Made by a program: the position numbers and the translations under genes. Positions 44,638 to 53,822 of a DNA stretch of 64,000 nucleotides are shown piece after piece. The notes beneath the pieces were generated by a model. That model was not told where the DNA came from and made no database searches. It was given only the letters and a program-made list of their open reading frames with translations. The DNA is from Desulfocapsa sp. (GTDB lineage Bacteria > Desulfobacterota > Desulfobulbia > Desulfobulbales > Desulfocapsaceae), in the NCBI GenBank assembly GCA_022712895.1, contig JAFLJS010000011.1, positions 33,889 through 97,888 of the forward strand. The letters are read 5' to 3'. The stretch's first letter is position 1; each line of letters opens with the position of its first letter.

Positions 44638-45690
44638 ATGATAAAATTAACATCCACCGTCAAAGCATCGGGTTGAGCAGCTAAACTCGGCCCGGGGGAC
44701 CTGGGCCAGATACTCTGCGGAATTAATCTTCCCAAAGATGACCGCCTTATTGTCGGTGCTGAAACAGCCGATGATGCTGGGGTCTACCGCTTAAATGACG
44801 AGACCGCTCTTATCCAGACGCTGGACTTCTTTACTCCCATCGTGGACGATCCCTTTTCCTTTGGCCAGATCACTGCCGCCAATGCCTTAAGCGATGTTTA
44901 CGCCATGGGCGGAAAACCGATTCTGGCCATGAATATCCTGGCTTGCCCCATTAAATCCATGGAGGCAGAGATTTTTCGTCAGGTGATAAAGGGGGGACTG
45001 TCCAAAATTGAAGAAGCAGGTGCTTTGCTTGTTGGTGGGCATTCGGTGGAGGATGAAGAGCTGAAATATGGTTTGTCGGTGACTGGAACGGTGCATCCCG
45101 ACCGAGTACTTCTCAATAGCGGTGCGAAACCCGGCGATCACCTTATCCTCACCAAACCTCTCGGTACCGGCATCCTGGCAACAGCCATCAAAGGGGCACT
45201 GGCGGGAAGAGAAACCGAGGAACAGATCACAGAGATCATGGCGACCCTGAACCGTTTACCGGCAGATGCGATGACAAAAGTCAGAGATCAGGGCCATACA
45301 GTTCATGCGTGCACGGATGTTACCGGATTTGGTCTCCTTGGCCATCTCCATGAAATGACTGTTGCCTCAGGCGTGAGTGCCAACATTTATCGGGATCAAC
45401 TTCCTATTATCCCTGGATGTCTTGATTTTATCGACATGGGTATCATTCCGGAAGGAGCCTATACCAATCATAAGTTTTACTCAAAGTGGTTAACAAGTGA
45501 CAAGAGTAGCGGCGATACCCTGGAAATGCTACTGGTTGACCCACAGACTTCAGGTGGGTTGCTTATTGCGGCTCCAGCCGAGGCAACACTGGCGATCTTG
45601 CAGGCAATAAAAGACTCAGGCTACCCACTGGCCTGTCATGATATTGGTGAGATAGTGGAGGGAAAAGACAACATGGTTGCTCTCCTGTAA
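44638..45690 (+). CDS. selD: Selenide, water dikinase, itself a selenoprotein (UGA at 44674)
   Basis: SelD makes selenophosphate from selenide and ATP for selenocysteine synthesis. The 350-residue protein starts at the ATG at 44638. Its 13th codon is the in-frame TGA at 44674-44676, giving KASG-U-AAKLGPGDL, the catalytic position held by Cys or Sec in this family. Downstream motifs are intact: GAETADDAGVYRL, TLDFFTPIVDDPFSFGQI, ANALSDVYAMGGKP, KPLGTGI, TDVTGFGLLGHL and DPQTSGGLL. A hairpin sits 12 bases after the UGA. No strong ribosome site is visible. Together with the Sec-containing fdhA it shows an active selenocysteine system; selA, selB and tRNA-Sec are outside the window. Confidence 0.95.
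44674..44707 (+). promoter_or_regulatory. Candidate SECIS hairpin of selD
   Basis: After the UGA at 44674-44676, GGCCC (44689-44693) pairs with GGGCC (44703-44707), with further GG/CC pairing in the loop. The distance and the very stable stem fit a bacterial SECIS, although the apical loop is not identical to that of fdhA. Confidence 0.65.
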
Positions 45691-45711
45691 GCTCAAGCCG
45701 AGCAGTGTTAT

Positions 45712-46854
45712 TCACACCTCAACAATGGCAAGCAGTAACTCTGTCAGGCTGTACAGGTCATTTAAATCGAGGGATTCATCCACAGTATGCACATTCGCCA
45801 TGCCGGTAGCAATAATGGCTGTTTTCAAGCCATAACTATTGAAAATATTTGCATCTGAGCCACCTCCAGCCACCTGAAAACTTATCTCTCGGCCTAGAAT
45901 CTTTCCGGCATCTCTAACCCGTTTGATTGTGAGATCATCGTCGGTAAGACGCATCGCCGGATAGTCCCTAGCCACAACAATCTCAACCGATGGCGGCTTA
46001 CTCTGCCCGTTCTGAGCAGACCAGTCTTTCACCACGTTTTGAAATGTGGACTCGATCTCCTTTGTATAAGCATCCAACTTCTCCGGTGAATGGGAACGAA
46101 CCTCTCCCTCAATGGTTATTAAATCAGGGACGATATTGGTGGCAACCCCTCCCTGGATCAAGCCAAAGTTAGCCGTTGATTGATCATCGAGACGACCAAG
46201 ACGTAAATCGGCAATGGCACGCGCGGCAAGACAAAGTGCCGAAACACCCTGTTCAGGATTTAAGCCGGCATGGGCTGCAATTCCATACACTTCTATCTTC
46301 AAGTGATTCGCTGCAGGAGCGCCCACAACCACCTTGTCAATTCCTGTGGAATCAAGAGCATAACCGGATTTTGCATGGAGGAGTCTGTGGTCTAAATTTT
46401 TGGCACCCAACAGGCCAATTTCTTCGCAGGTGGTAAGTAGGATTTCAATGGGACCATGATCAATCTTTGATTCTTTGAGTACACGAATCAGCTCAATAAC
46501 CGCTGCAATTCCGGATTTATCATCTCCGCCAAGGATCGTATTGCCACGTGAACTGAAGATATCACCACTACGCAGAACTTTTACTCCAATACCCGGTTCC
46601 ACTGTATCCATATGGCAGGCAAAAAAGATGGGCTCTTTTACAACAGTTCCAGCAAAACGTACAATAAGGTTACCACAATCTGAACCGGTCTGTTCGGAGG
46701 AGTTGTCCTCCACAACAGAGTCAGCTCCCAACTCTTCACAAAGTCCTTTCAGATAATCGGCAACCCGCCTTTCCTGCCGGGAAGGGCTGTCAATTTCACA
46801 CAGGCTGATAAATGTTTTTGCCAGTCGCTTTCTATTGATCTGATATTTACTCAT
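45712..46854 (-). CDS. M20-family peptidase, PepT-like
   Basis: The 380-residue zinc peptidase has the metal-site motifs of the M20 family: ACHMDTVEPG, LGGDDKSGIAAVIEL, TCEEIGLLGAKNLD, GLNPEQGVSAL in the dimerisation lid and GGGSDANIFN near the end. It is of the PepT-like (tripeptidase-related) group and probably trims short peptides in the cytoplasm. The ATG at 46854 lies inside the last codons of ispDF (overlap ATGAGTAA), so in-frame codons further upstream are not used. It is convergent with selD, with 21 bases between the stop codons. Confidence 0.9.
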   Translation of the reverse strand: MSKYQINRKRLAKTFISLCEIDSPSRQERRVADYLKGLCEELGADSVVEDNSSEQTGSDCGNLIVRFAGTVVKEPIFFACHMDTVEPGIGVKVLRSGDIFSSRGNTILGGDDKSGIAAVIELIRVLKESKIDHGPIEILLTTCEEIGLLGAKNLDHRLLHAKSGYALDSTGIDKVVVGAPAANHLKIEVYGIAAHAGLNPEQGVSALCLAARAIADLRLGRLDDQSTANFGLIQGGVATNIVPDLITIEGEVRSHSPEKLDAYTKEIESTFQNVVKDWSAQNGQSKPPSVEIVVARDYPAMRLTDDDLTIKRVRDAGKILGREISFQVAGGGSDANIFNSYGLKTAIIATGMANVHTVDESLDLNDLYSLTELLLAIVEV

Positions 46855-48031
46855 TTTTGCTACTCTCTCTTTGCACAAGAAGAACCACAGCATGACAACT
46901 GATTCCTTCCATTCTTCCGGTAAATCCCATTTTTTCCGTTGTTGTGGCCTTTATATTGATCTGCTCCTCTGAAACATTACAAGCCGTTGCAATATTTTGC
47001 TTCATTTCGGTGATAAAAGAGGCCAGTTTCGGTTTCTGACAGACAACTGTAACATCTGCATTGGAAAGAATAAAGTTTCGTTTGTCAGCAAGCGCCACCA
47101 CACTTTCCAAAAGACTTATGGAATAGATATTTTTAAACTTCTGATCGGAATCCGGGAAATGCGCCCCAAGATCTCCCGCCCCCAAGGCTCCAAGCATGGC
47201 ATCACACAAGGCGTGTGTCAAGACATCAGCATCCGAATGACCGGCAAGCCCAAGCTCAAAAGGAATCTTCACCCCACCAAGGATCAGATCGCGATCTGTA
47301 GCAAACTGATGCGCGTCATACCCATGCCCCACACGCACCGAAGGGCTCATTTCTTTCTGCATAATTTTTTCCGCAATAATCAGATCATCGGGCCTGGTTA
47401 TTTTGATATTTGTTTCAGATCCTTCAACCAGCTGCACTGGGATTCCCGCAAGTTCGAGCAGTGAAGCCTCATCGGTGACATCACGACTGCCCGCCGCCTT
47501 GTAAGCATTCTGCAAAAGCGAGACACGAACCGCCTGCGGAGTCTGCGCCTGCCACAGGGTTTCCCGGTCGACGGTCTCCACAATGCGATTCTCAGCATCA
47601 CCTTTTTTCAATGTATCCTTCACCGGCACAGCAGCAATTGCCGCCCCAAATTCATCGGCCGCCAATACACAACGTAATATTATATCTGAGGTCACCAGAG
47701 GCCTTGCCCCATCATGAACCAAAACCACACCCACATCAGCTGCCAGACTGTCCAGACCGCACTTCACAGAATCCTGGCGACGTTTCCCCCCTGCAACTAC
47801 AGTAACGGTGTTATCAAATGCCTTGTGCTCCACCAGAAGATCTTTCGTAAAAGCCACACGATCAGCAGGAACAACGACCACAATTGTGTCGACACAGTCT
47901 GCCGTAATAAAGCTGCGAATGGTATGCACAATAACAGGAGAGCCGGCGAGAAAATGAAACTGCTTGGGATGATCCAGTCCCATTCGTGTCCCACTTCCAG
48001 CGGCAGGGATTATGGCAGCGACTTTGGACAT
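46847..48031 (-). CDS. ispDF: IspDF bifunctional MEP-pathway enzyme
   Basis: The 394-residue fusion carries IspD (residues about 1-225: AIIPAAGSGTRMGLDHPKQF, VLVHDGARPL, DEASLLELAG), which makes CDP-methylerythritol, and IspF (about 232-390: RVGHGYDAHQF, LAGHSDADVLTHALCDAMLGA, IKATTTEKMGFTGRMEGI), which forms the cyclodiphosphate. Both active sites look complete. Fusions of this type are known in alpha-, epsilon- and deltaproteobacterial lineages. The upstream gene on the same strand is the RNase P RNA, and no good ribosome site is seen. The downstream peptidase gene overlaps by 8 bases. Confidence 0.96.
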   Translation of the reverse strand: MSKVAAIIPAAGSGTRMGLDHPKQFHFLAGSPVIVHTIRSFITADCVDTIVVVVPADRVAFTKDLLVEHKAFDNTVTVVAGGKRRQDSVKCGLDSLAADVGVVLVHDGARPLVTSDIILRCVLAADEFGAAIAAVPVKDTLKKGDAENRIVETVDRETLWQAQTPQAVRVSLLQNAYKAAGSRDVTDEASLLELAGIPVQLVEGSETNIKITRPDDLIIAEKIMQKEMSPSVRVGHGYDAHQFATDRDLILGGVKIPFELGLAGHSDADVLTHALCDAMLGALGAGDLGAHFPDSDQKFKNIYSISLLESVVALADKRNFILSNADVTVVCQKPKLASFITEMKQNIATACNVSEEQINIKATTTEKMGFTGRMEGISCHAVVLLVQRESSKNE

Positions 48032-48127
48032 AAAAGGAAAAGAAATAATAGTAGAAGGTTTAGCAAGAACCAGAAACGTTCAACAGACTGATAAAGTGCT
48101 GCTGGACGTTTCTGTGCGTAAAAAAAT

Positions 48128-48485
48128 GGAGTGGACTGTAAGCCGAATCCTGTACCCCTTTAGGGGCCATGATCATTTCACTGGGATAACGGTCACCCGT
48201 CACCTCATGCAACCTACCCGAAGACTTCAGGCGGGCAACCTGTGAGACGTCTTCCTATTTGGTCTTGCTCCGGATGGGGTTTACCCTGCCCTGACAGTCA
48301 CCTGTGCAGGCGGTGAGCTTTTACCTCACCATTTCACCCTTACCGAATCCCGAAAGATCCGGCGGTATATTTTCTGTGGCACTTTCCGCCAGTCACCCGG
48401 CGTTCGCGTTACGAACCATCCTGCCCTGTGGAGTTCGGACTTTCCTCTCGGGTATCATGTACCCGGGCGATCATGCGTCCACTCC
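48128..48485 (-). ncRNA. rnpB: RNase P RNA (bacterial class A)
   Basis: Reading the minus strand, GGAGTGGAC (48477-48485) and GTCCACTCC (48128-48136) form the closing helix P1, followed by a T run. The conserved 3' segment, whose plus-strand copy reads GACTGTAAGCCGAATCCTGT, and the P4 region are present, and the plus strand carries the usual GAAAG and TTACCTC signals in reverse. The length is 358 bases. It processes the 5' ends of tRNA and tmRNA. It lies between ispDF and the zinc-ribbon gene. Confidence 0.93.
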
Positions 48486-48498
48486 AAAAACCGTACGT

Positions 48499-49218
48499 CT
48501 ATGCTTCTGCCTCAGCAGCCTCATGGTACATAATCCGCTGACACGTAGGACAATCGAGAGGCTTGTCACCACGGAGTAGTAAATTGTACTGCTGGGGAGG
48601 AATAGCCATAAAGCAGCCTTGACACACGCCATCCAGAACATTGACCACACCTAAACCATTTCGATGCTGGCGCAGGGTGTCATATTTTCTTAATATCTGT
48701 GGCTTTATTTTCTTTGCCTGTCTTACGCGCTTATTACTCTGTGTCTTTTTGCGTTTATTAATGGCAGCAATTGCATTTTTAACTTTTTCTGTCTCTTCTT
48801 GAAGGAGTTCTGTCTCGCCTTTAAAGAGGTTTTTATTTTCCTCAATATCAGCAGTCAACTGTTCTACTTCTTCCATGATGGCAACAGTCTTCTCTTCCTT
48901 CTCTTTGACGCCTTTCTTCCCGTCTTCAATTTCCTTGAGGATTGCAGTCTGCTCACGACCGGTTTGAACCTGCATCATCTTGGCCTGACGATCTTTAACA
49001 TGAACCATTTCATCAGTGACTTCCACTTCCAGAGTACGACGTTCTTTCTCAAGAATATCGATTCGTTCCGTCAGTGTGACAATACTTGCTTCACGTTCGG
49101 CGAGATCACCGCTTTTTCCATCAAGAGCGTTCTGTTCTGCCTGAATTTCTCCATCAATACCATCTATCTGATGATCAATCTTCTGCAGCAGTGCAAGTTC
49201 AACTATTTCTTCGTTCAA
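48499..49218 (-). CDS. Coiled-coil zinc-ribbon protein
   Basis: The 239-residue protein has a long coiled coil (about 1-175) followed by a zinc ribbon with CxxC pairs in VCQGCFMAIPP and LDCPTCQRIMY. Proteins of this form are widespread and often listed as C4-type zinc-ribbon proteins. They sit beside nif3-like genes in many genomes, as here (20 bases downstream of it). The role is uncertain; a nucleic-acid or assembly role is usually guessed. The start is a TTG with GGAGAAGAG upstream, and no ATG fits. It ends 13 bases before the start of rnpB. Confidence 0.88.
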   Translation of the reverse strand: MNEEIVELALLQKIDHQIDGIDGEIQAEQNALDGKSGDLAEREASIVTLTERIDILEKERRTLEVEVTDEMVHVKDRQAKMMQVQTGREQTAILKEIEDGKKGVKEKEEKTVAIMEEVEQLTADIEENKNLFKGETELLQEETEKVKNAIAAINKRKKTQSNKRVRQAKKIKPQILRKYDTLRQHRNGLGVVNVLDGVCQGCFMAIPPQQYNLLLRGDKPLDCPTCQRIMYHEAAEAEA

Positions 49219-49238
49219 AGCTCTTCTCCCGTATATTG

Positions 49239-50078
49239 TTAGTTACTATTATTTATATAATTTTCATTATTTATATGTAAAAATGGTGCTTTTTCAGTTT
49301 CTGTCTGACAAATTTCCACGTTCCATCCCTGCTTTTGTCCGAACGCTTCAAGGTTTTGCGCAAGAAGGAGCATGGCCGGCTTTTCCGTACCGTAATGGGT
49401 AGCATCGATCAAACAGAATCCTGCATCCTGCGCCCATACAGCTGTGGAATGTTTTATTTCAGACGAGACATAAACATCAGCATTTTTTCTATAGGCCTCT
49501 TCTGCAAGGTCTGATCCGCTACCTCCGCAAAGGGCAATACGTTTGATTTCAGTGGGTTTGGGGCCGGCTAGCTGCACATCAGTGCAAGCAACGGCCTTGA
49601 AAAGGTGCTGCATAAAAACGGAAAAAGGCAATGGACTGGCAAACTCTCCAATCCTGCCAAGACCTACTTTTTCATTTCCAGAACCGGCTATTGCCCGCAA
49701 AGGACGCACATCTTCAAGTTTTAATAGCCGGGCCAAGGCGTCACTCACCCCGTCTTCAGCACTGTCAAAATTGGTATGACAGGCGATCACATTGACTTTA
49801 TGGACAAGGGCACGTTCGAGAAAAGCACCATCGGGAGTAGCAATGTTGACAGATGGGAAAGGATGAAAAATACAGGGGTGATGGGTAATAATGGTATCGA
49901 TGTCACGCCTAATGGCTTCATCGAGGAGGGAGAGACTGGGGTCAAGTCCAAAGAGCAGTGAGCCGACCTCCCGTCCAGGATCACCAATCAGCAAGCCCAC
50001 ATTATCCCAACTTTCAGCAAGTTCAAAGGGAGCGATATGATTGAGCCCCTTGAGGATATCTGCAACGTGTACTTTCAT
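49239..50078 (-). CDS. Nif3/YbgI-family dinuclear-metal protein
   Basis: The 279-residue protein matches the Nif3-like family: AESWDNVGLLIGDP, DTIITHHPCIFHPF (metal ligands), HTNFDSAEDGVSDALA, and a C-terminal segment with DVYVSSEIKHSTAVWAQD and LIDATHYGTEKPAM. Homologues form hexameric rings with two metal ions per subunit. They are annotated GTP cyclohydrolase I type 2, but a physiological reaction is not firmly established. GGGGAG precedes the ATG. It heads a two-gene run with the zinc-ribbon gene. The ring's large insert domain is absent, so this is the short YbgI type. Confidence 0.9.
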   Translation of the reverse strand: MKVHVADILKGLNHIAPFELAESWDNVGLLIGDPGREVGSLLFGLDPSLSLLDEAIRRDIDTIITHHPCIFHPFPSVNIATPDGAFLERALVHKVNVIACHTNFDSAEDGVSDALARLLKLEDVRPLRAIAGSGNEKVGLGRIGEFASPLPFSVFMQHLFKAVACTDVQLAGPKPTEIKRIALCGGSGSDLAEEAYRKNADVYVSSEIKHSTAVWAQDAGFCLIDATHYGTEKPAMLLLAQNLEAFGQKQGWNVEICQTETEKAPFLHINNENYINNSN

Positions 50079-50292
50079 ATCTCCCCAATGGCTAAACAGC
50101 CAAAATCAGCCAATAAAAAAAGGTACAGCCCTATGGGGATGTACCTTTGGATTTCTGGCCTTCTGGAGGAGGCTTCTTGGCCCTCTTCAGAAATGCTGTG
50201 TATATATGGCGAGACCGTCGGTCTCTTATATTTGTGAAAGTGCGTTAGTCTATTCAAGGAACCTGGTCATCTGGGCAGATTCTGCATGTAAA

Positions 50293-50368
50293 TGGTGGGC
50301 GCAGCAGGATTTGAACCTGCGACCGACCGGTTATGAGCCGGTGGCTCTACCAACTGAGCTATGCGCCC
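50293..50368 (-). tRNA. tRNA-Met (CAT anticodon)
   Basis: On the minus strand the 76-base gene has GGGCGCA paired with TGCGCCC in the acceptor stem, AGCTCAGTTGGTAGAGC as D arm, ACCGG-CTCATAA-CCGGT as anticodon arm, and a T arm with GGTTCAAATCC, then ACCA encoded. The anticodon is CAT. It is not an initiator, since the acceptor has a normal first base pair and the GGG/CCC anticodon stem is absent. It is most likely elongator methionine; a lysidine-type isoleucine tRNA is less likely. Confidence 0.93.
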
Positions 50369-50490
50369 TCCGGCATCGAAAACATACCATATAAAATCAT
50401 AATGGCGAAAATGTCAATCAAAAAAAAATGTTTGTTTGCGGATTCTGGTTAAGTACGTTTCTGTTTATTTCTGGCACAGGCAATTGAATG

Positions 50491-50555
50491 GTAAGGTAGC
50501 GTAATATCATTACCAAATTCTTTTCATAAAAAAACATGAAAAAATTTTATAAAGT
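50491..50555. repeat. Dispersed repeat R2, copy 3
   Basis: It contains TTACCAAATTCTTTTCATAAAA, matching the right half of copies 1 and 2, and a hairpin AAATTCTTTTCAT with ATGAAAAAATTT, then TTATAAAGTAC. Stem sequences differ from copy 2 but pairing is kept. It is located upstream of the M48 protease gene. Confidence 0.5.
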
Positions 50556-50656
50556 ACTCAATTGAACGTGAAGCCTGTAAGTTGTATAAGAAAGAGTTAG
50601 TGTACAATTCGAAGCAGAGAGTGCTAAAATAACTATGTTAAGCGGAGCAGGCCACA

Positions 50657-52477
50657 GTGATTTACAATAATCTACTGTTTTTTCTAATTGCGATTTTCCT
50701 TTTCACCATGACCAGTGGCACAACGGAGCCGGAATTCTCACTTCCAGGTTCTCTTGGCATTTTTACTGTTCTTCTCTTTACCTTCGATTTTTTCTGCCGG
50801 CGGTTCTACATAAAAACAATCAATGGCGGATCAACCCGTTACTTTAGTGCCGAAAAAAAACTTACTCTGCTGGCACTCCTCTTTTTTGCACTGTCACTCT
50901 TTGCTTGTGACCTTCACTATTACCTGAGCCCACTCTCTTTTGGGGGACAGTTTCCAGCACTTGTCAATATCGGTGGCCTCTCGGTCTTCTTTCTCTTTTT
51001 GACCATCATGTGGCGAAGGGCGAGGCCAGCGTACCAGGTGATATTTGAACGCCAATACAGCACCACCGAATTTCTCACCAGCAACATTAAAACCAATCTT
51101 CCCATTGTTTTGCCATGGGTTGCACTCTCACTTTCTTATGATTTGCTGGCCTTACTGCCTTTTCCAGGACTTACAGTTTTTCTCCGTTCAGAGACTGGTG
51201 AATACGTCTCTTTTGTTCTGTTTTTATTGCTAATCCTCATCCTGTTTCCACCCATTGTGCGCAGACTCTGGAATTGTACCCCTTTTCCAGAAGGCCCACT
51301 CCTTGAACATTTACAGGATTTTTTTAAAAAGCAGAACTTCTCCGCCAAAATCTTTCTATGGCCGCTGTTCGAAGGCAGAGTCATCACTGCAGGGGTCATG
51401 GGGATCATACCGGGTCTACGGTATGTGATGATCACCCCCGCCCTCCTGGAACACCTGACCCTTGATGAGCTTGACGCTGTTATGGCACACGAGATTGGCC
51501 ATATACGTAAAAAACATATGCTGCTTTACCTCCTTATTATTTCTGGATTTTCTATCTTCGCCGGTTTTATTCTGGAGCCGTTCACTTTTTTCCTCCTCTC
51601 CCGCGACTGGTATTACAGTCTTTTGGAGATTACCGGCCTGACAGCAGAAAACCTAATCACAGCAATCATGGCCGTAGCCGTACTGTCACTGATGGTGCTA
51701 TACTTTCGCTTTCTGTTTGGTTATTTTATCAGAAATTTTGAAAGACAGGCAGATCTGCATGTTTTTGATGCCATTGGCAGCAGCAAATCGATCATTGCAG
51801 CATTCGAGAAGATAGCCATTCTTTCTGGAAATATCCGCGACCTTCCCAGCTGGCATCATTTTGGTATCGGTCAACGAGTGGACTACCTGGAGAAGTGCGA
51901 GAAAGATCCCTCAGAAATTGTTAAACACAATCGCAAAGTACGTCGCAGTCTACTGGCTTACATCCTGCTGGTGGGAATCGCCGCTTTTGGTCAGAGCCTG
52001 CTGCCAGCCGATGCATGGAAGGTGAGTTATGAGGAAAAATATACCGAATTTATCCTCAACCAGAAACTCATCCGGGAACCGGATAAGGCCCTGTGGCTCG
52101 GAATTGCCGGGGATCTTATGCAGCATAAAAAAATGGAAAAAAAGGCTATTGCTGCTTACAATAAGGCCCTTGCTCTGGAGCCATCCAATCCCAAACTTTT
52201 AAACAATCTGGCTTGGCTGCTGCTCACCAGCGAGAATATAAGCTTACGTAATCCCAAACGAGCCCTTGAAATGGCACGACTTGCCGGGATGCAGATTCCT
52301 GCGGGACATGTCCTGGACACGCTGGCCACTGCATATTGGGCGAATGGTTTTACAGAAAAGGCCATTGAGACAGAAAAGCAGGCTATTTTTGCGGATCCGA
52401 GTGAAGGAGAGTATTACCGAAGACAGATTCAAAAATTTAAGAACAGTAAATATAAGGCAGAAGCACCTCAAGCATAG
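50657..52477 (+). CDS. Membrane M48-family metalloprotease with C-terminal TPR
   Basis: The 606-residue protein starts with several membrane helices (about 1-200), then an M48 zinc-protease domain with VMAHEIGHIRKKH near residue 277 and a distant glutamate ligand in FERQADLHVFDAIG. Further membrane helices lie around it, and a C-terminal TPR stretch (about 490-595; KKAIAAYNKALALEPSNPKLLNNLAWLLLT, then KAIETEKQAIFADP) follows. It is likely a membrane quality-control protease like HtpX or a BepA-like enzyme facing the periplasm. The start is a GTG, and no ATG fits well. The last 10 bases overlap the small gene on the other strand. Confidence 0.88.
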   Translation: MIYNNLLFFLIAIFLFTMTSGTTEPEFSLPGSLGIFTVLLFTFDFFCRRFYIKTINGGSTRYFSAEKKLTLLALLFFALSLFACDLHYYLSPLSFGGQFPALVNIGGLSVFFLFLTIMWRRARPAYQVIFERQYSTTEFLTSNIKTNLPIVLPWVALSLSYDLLALLPFPGLTVFLRSETGEYVSFVLFLLLILILFPPIVRRLWNCTPFPEGPLLEHLQDFFKKQNFSAKIFLWPLFEGRVITAGVMGIIPGLRYVMITPALLEHLTLDELDAVMAHEIGHIRKKHMLLYLLIISGFSIFAGFILEPFTFFLLSRDWYYSLLEITGLTAENLITAIMAVAVLSLMVLYFRFLFGYFIRNFERQADLHVFDAIGSSKSIIAAFEKIAILSGNIRDLPSWHHFGIGQRVDYLEKCEKDPSEIVKHNRKVRRSLLAYILLVGIAAFGQSLLPADAWKVSYEEKYTEFILNQKLIREPDKALWLGIAGDLMQHKKMEKKAIAAYNKALALEPSNPKLLNNLAWLLLTSENISLRNPKRALEMARLAGMQIPAGHVLDTLATAYWANGFTEKAIETEKQAIFADPSEGEYYRRQIQKFKNSKYKAEAPQA

Positions 52478-52719
52478 GTGTCTATGCGTCTGAGTGATTC
52501 AGTCGCTTTCTCATCAACACCTTCAATATCAAGAACTTCTTTTGTGACCTGACTGGCTTTGGCTTCTGCCTGTTCAGCGCGAGCCTGTTTTTCTGTTCTT
52601 CTGCTTGCGGCCTCATCGGTTCGTGTATTTCCGGAAGTGTCTCGCGAAAGTTTTGATCCGCTGGAGTCACGTGGGGCAGCTACTGAAGATACGTTATTTA
52701 CAGATACTCCAAGTGTCAT
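52468..52719 (-). CDS. Small charged, mostly disordered protein
   Basis: The 83-residue protein is not recognised. It opens with MTLGVSVNNVSSVAAP, has a Ser/Arg/Asp-rich middle that looks disordered, and a helical end (VTKEVLDIEGVDEKATESLRRIDTYA). GAGGAG stands eight bases before the ATG, a good reason to accept the gene. It is convergent with the M48 protease gene and overlaps its end by 10 bases. Absence of cysteines and hydrophobic stretches suggests a soluble protein. The function is unknown. Confidence 0.6.
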   Translation of the reverse strand: MTLGVSVNNVSSVAAPRDSSGSKLSRDTSGNTRTDEAASRRTEKQARAEQAEAKASQVTKEVLDIEGVDEKATESLRRIDTYA

Positions 52720-52810
52720 ACTGTGCTCCTCTTTTTAAAAATGGGAAAAATAGTAAGATTCACTATCATATCACACAATTCAACTAAAATCAAAAGTCCA
52801 ACAATTCGAC

Positions 52811-53806
52811 ATGCATACCCATAAGTGCCATCCCATTTCCATTGAAGCGTGCAGGCAAGCACAAAAACAGGTCTACAAGTACCTTACCCCCACACAACTG
52901 ACACGATACGAAGAGCTCTCCAGACTTATCGGTGCCGATATCCACATTAAGCACGAAGATCACAATCCCACCGGCTGCTTTAAGGTTCGGGGTGGAATAA
53001 ATCTGATGCACCACCTGCAACAATCAGAGTGTAATGGAGTTATCACTTTCTCAACAGGAAACCATGGGTTTTCTGTCGCCTCCACTGCCTCATGGTATGG
53101 CATTAAAGCAATTGTGATAGTGCCCGAAAACACCAATCCTGCCAAGAAACGAAATATCAGATCAACGGGTGCCGAACTTATCGAAGCCGGAAAAACATTT
53201 GAAGAAGCTTCACAAGTGGTGGAAGAAATTGTGGCCGAAAAAGGCTATTACTACGTGCACCCTGCCGATGAACCACATCTGATCAATGGTGTGGGGACCG
53301 AATTTTTAGAAATCATTGAAAAACTGCCGGACATGGATGCGATGATCGTACCCCTTGGCGGCGGCAGTGAAGCTGCGGCTGCTGCGACAGTATTGAAAGC
53401 CATTAACCCGGATATTGAAATTTACGCTGTACAAGCGGAGCAATCTTCCGCCGCTTGTGCTTCATGGAAAGCCGGGCAGATACAGGCCCGGTCAAACACA
53501 ACTTTTGCCGGCGGTTTTGCTACAGGAACAGGTTACGAGACACCTTTTGCCATTTACAAAGATGCAATCACTGATTTTATCCTTTTAACAGAAGCTGAGA
53601 TTTACGAAGGAATTGCACTTGCTGCTTACTATACCCAAAGTTATCTGGAGGGCGCAGGAGCTGCAACCATTATGGCCGCCCTGCACCTGAAAGATCGGCT
53701 CCAAGGAAAAAAAGTTGTCTTGCAGTACAGTGGTTGCAACGCTTCACCAGATGAAATACAGAAAGCTTATGCACACCCATTTTTCACAAACGGATATACA
53801 AAATAG
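52811..53806 (+). CDS. PLP-dependent threonine/serine dehydratase-like enzyme
   Basis: The 331-residue fold-type II enzyme has the PLP lysine in NPTGCFKVRGG, the substrate-binding loop STGNHGFSVASTA, the phosphate-binding glycines GGGSEAAAAA and the C-terminal VVLQYSGCNAS loop. It lacks the ACT regulatory domain of the biosynthetic IlvA, so it is a catabolic-type or related ammonia-lyase; serine, threonine or a 3-hydroxyaspartate are all possible substrates. No clear ribosome site precedes the ATG. The endonuclease IV gene follows in 16 bases, with GAGG ahead of it. Confidence 0.88.
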   Translation: MHTHKCHPISIEACRQAQKQVYKYLTPTQLTRYEELSRLIGADIHIKHEDHNPTGCFKVRGGINLMHHLQQSECNGVITFSTGNHGFSVASTASWYGIKAIVIVPENTNPAKKRNIRSTGAELIEAGKTFEEASQVVEEIVAEKGYYYVHPADEPHLINGVGTEFLEIIEKLPDMDAMIVPLGGGSEAAAAATVLKAINPDIEIYAVQAEQSSAACASWKAGQIQARSNTTFAGGFATGTGYETPFAIYKDAITDFILLTEAEIYEGIALAAYYTQSYLEGAGAATIMAALHLKDRLQGKKVVLQYSGCNASPDEIQKAYAHPFFTNGYTK

Positions 53807-53822
53807 ATTAGAGGAATAACAT

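Noticed and set aside
44674..44676. TGA near the start of selD as a stop, with translation starting at 44842
   Set aside because: The codons before and after encode the conserved N-terminus of SelD including its ATP-binding segment; starting at 44842 would remove it.
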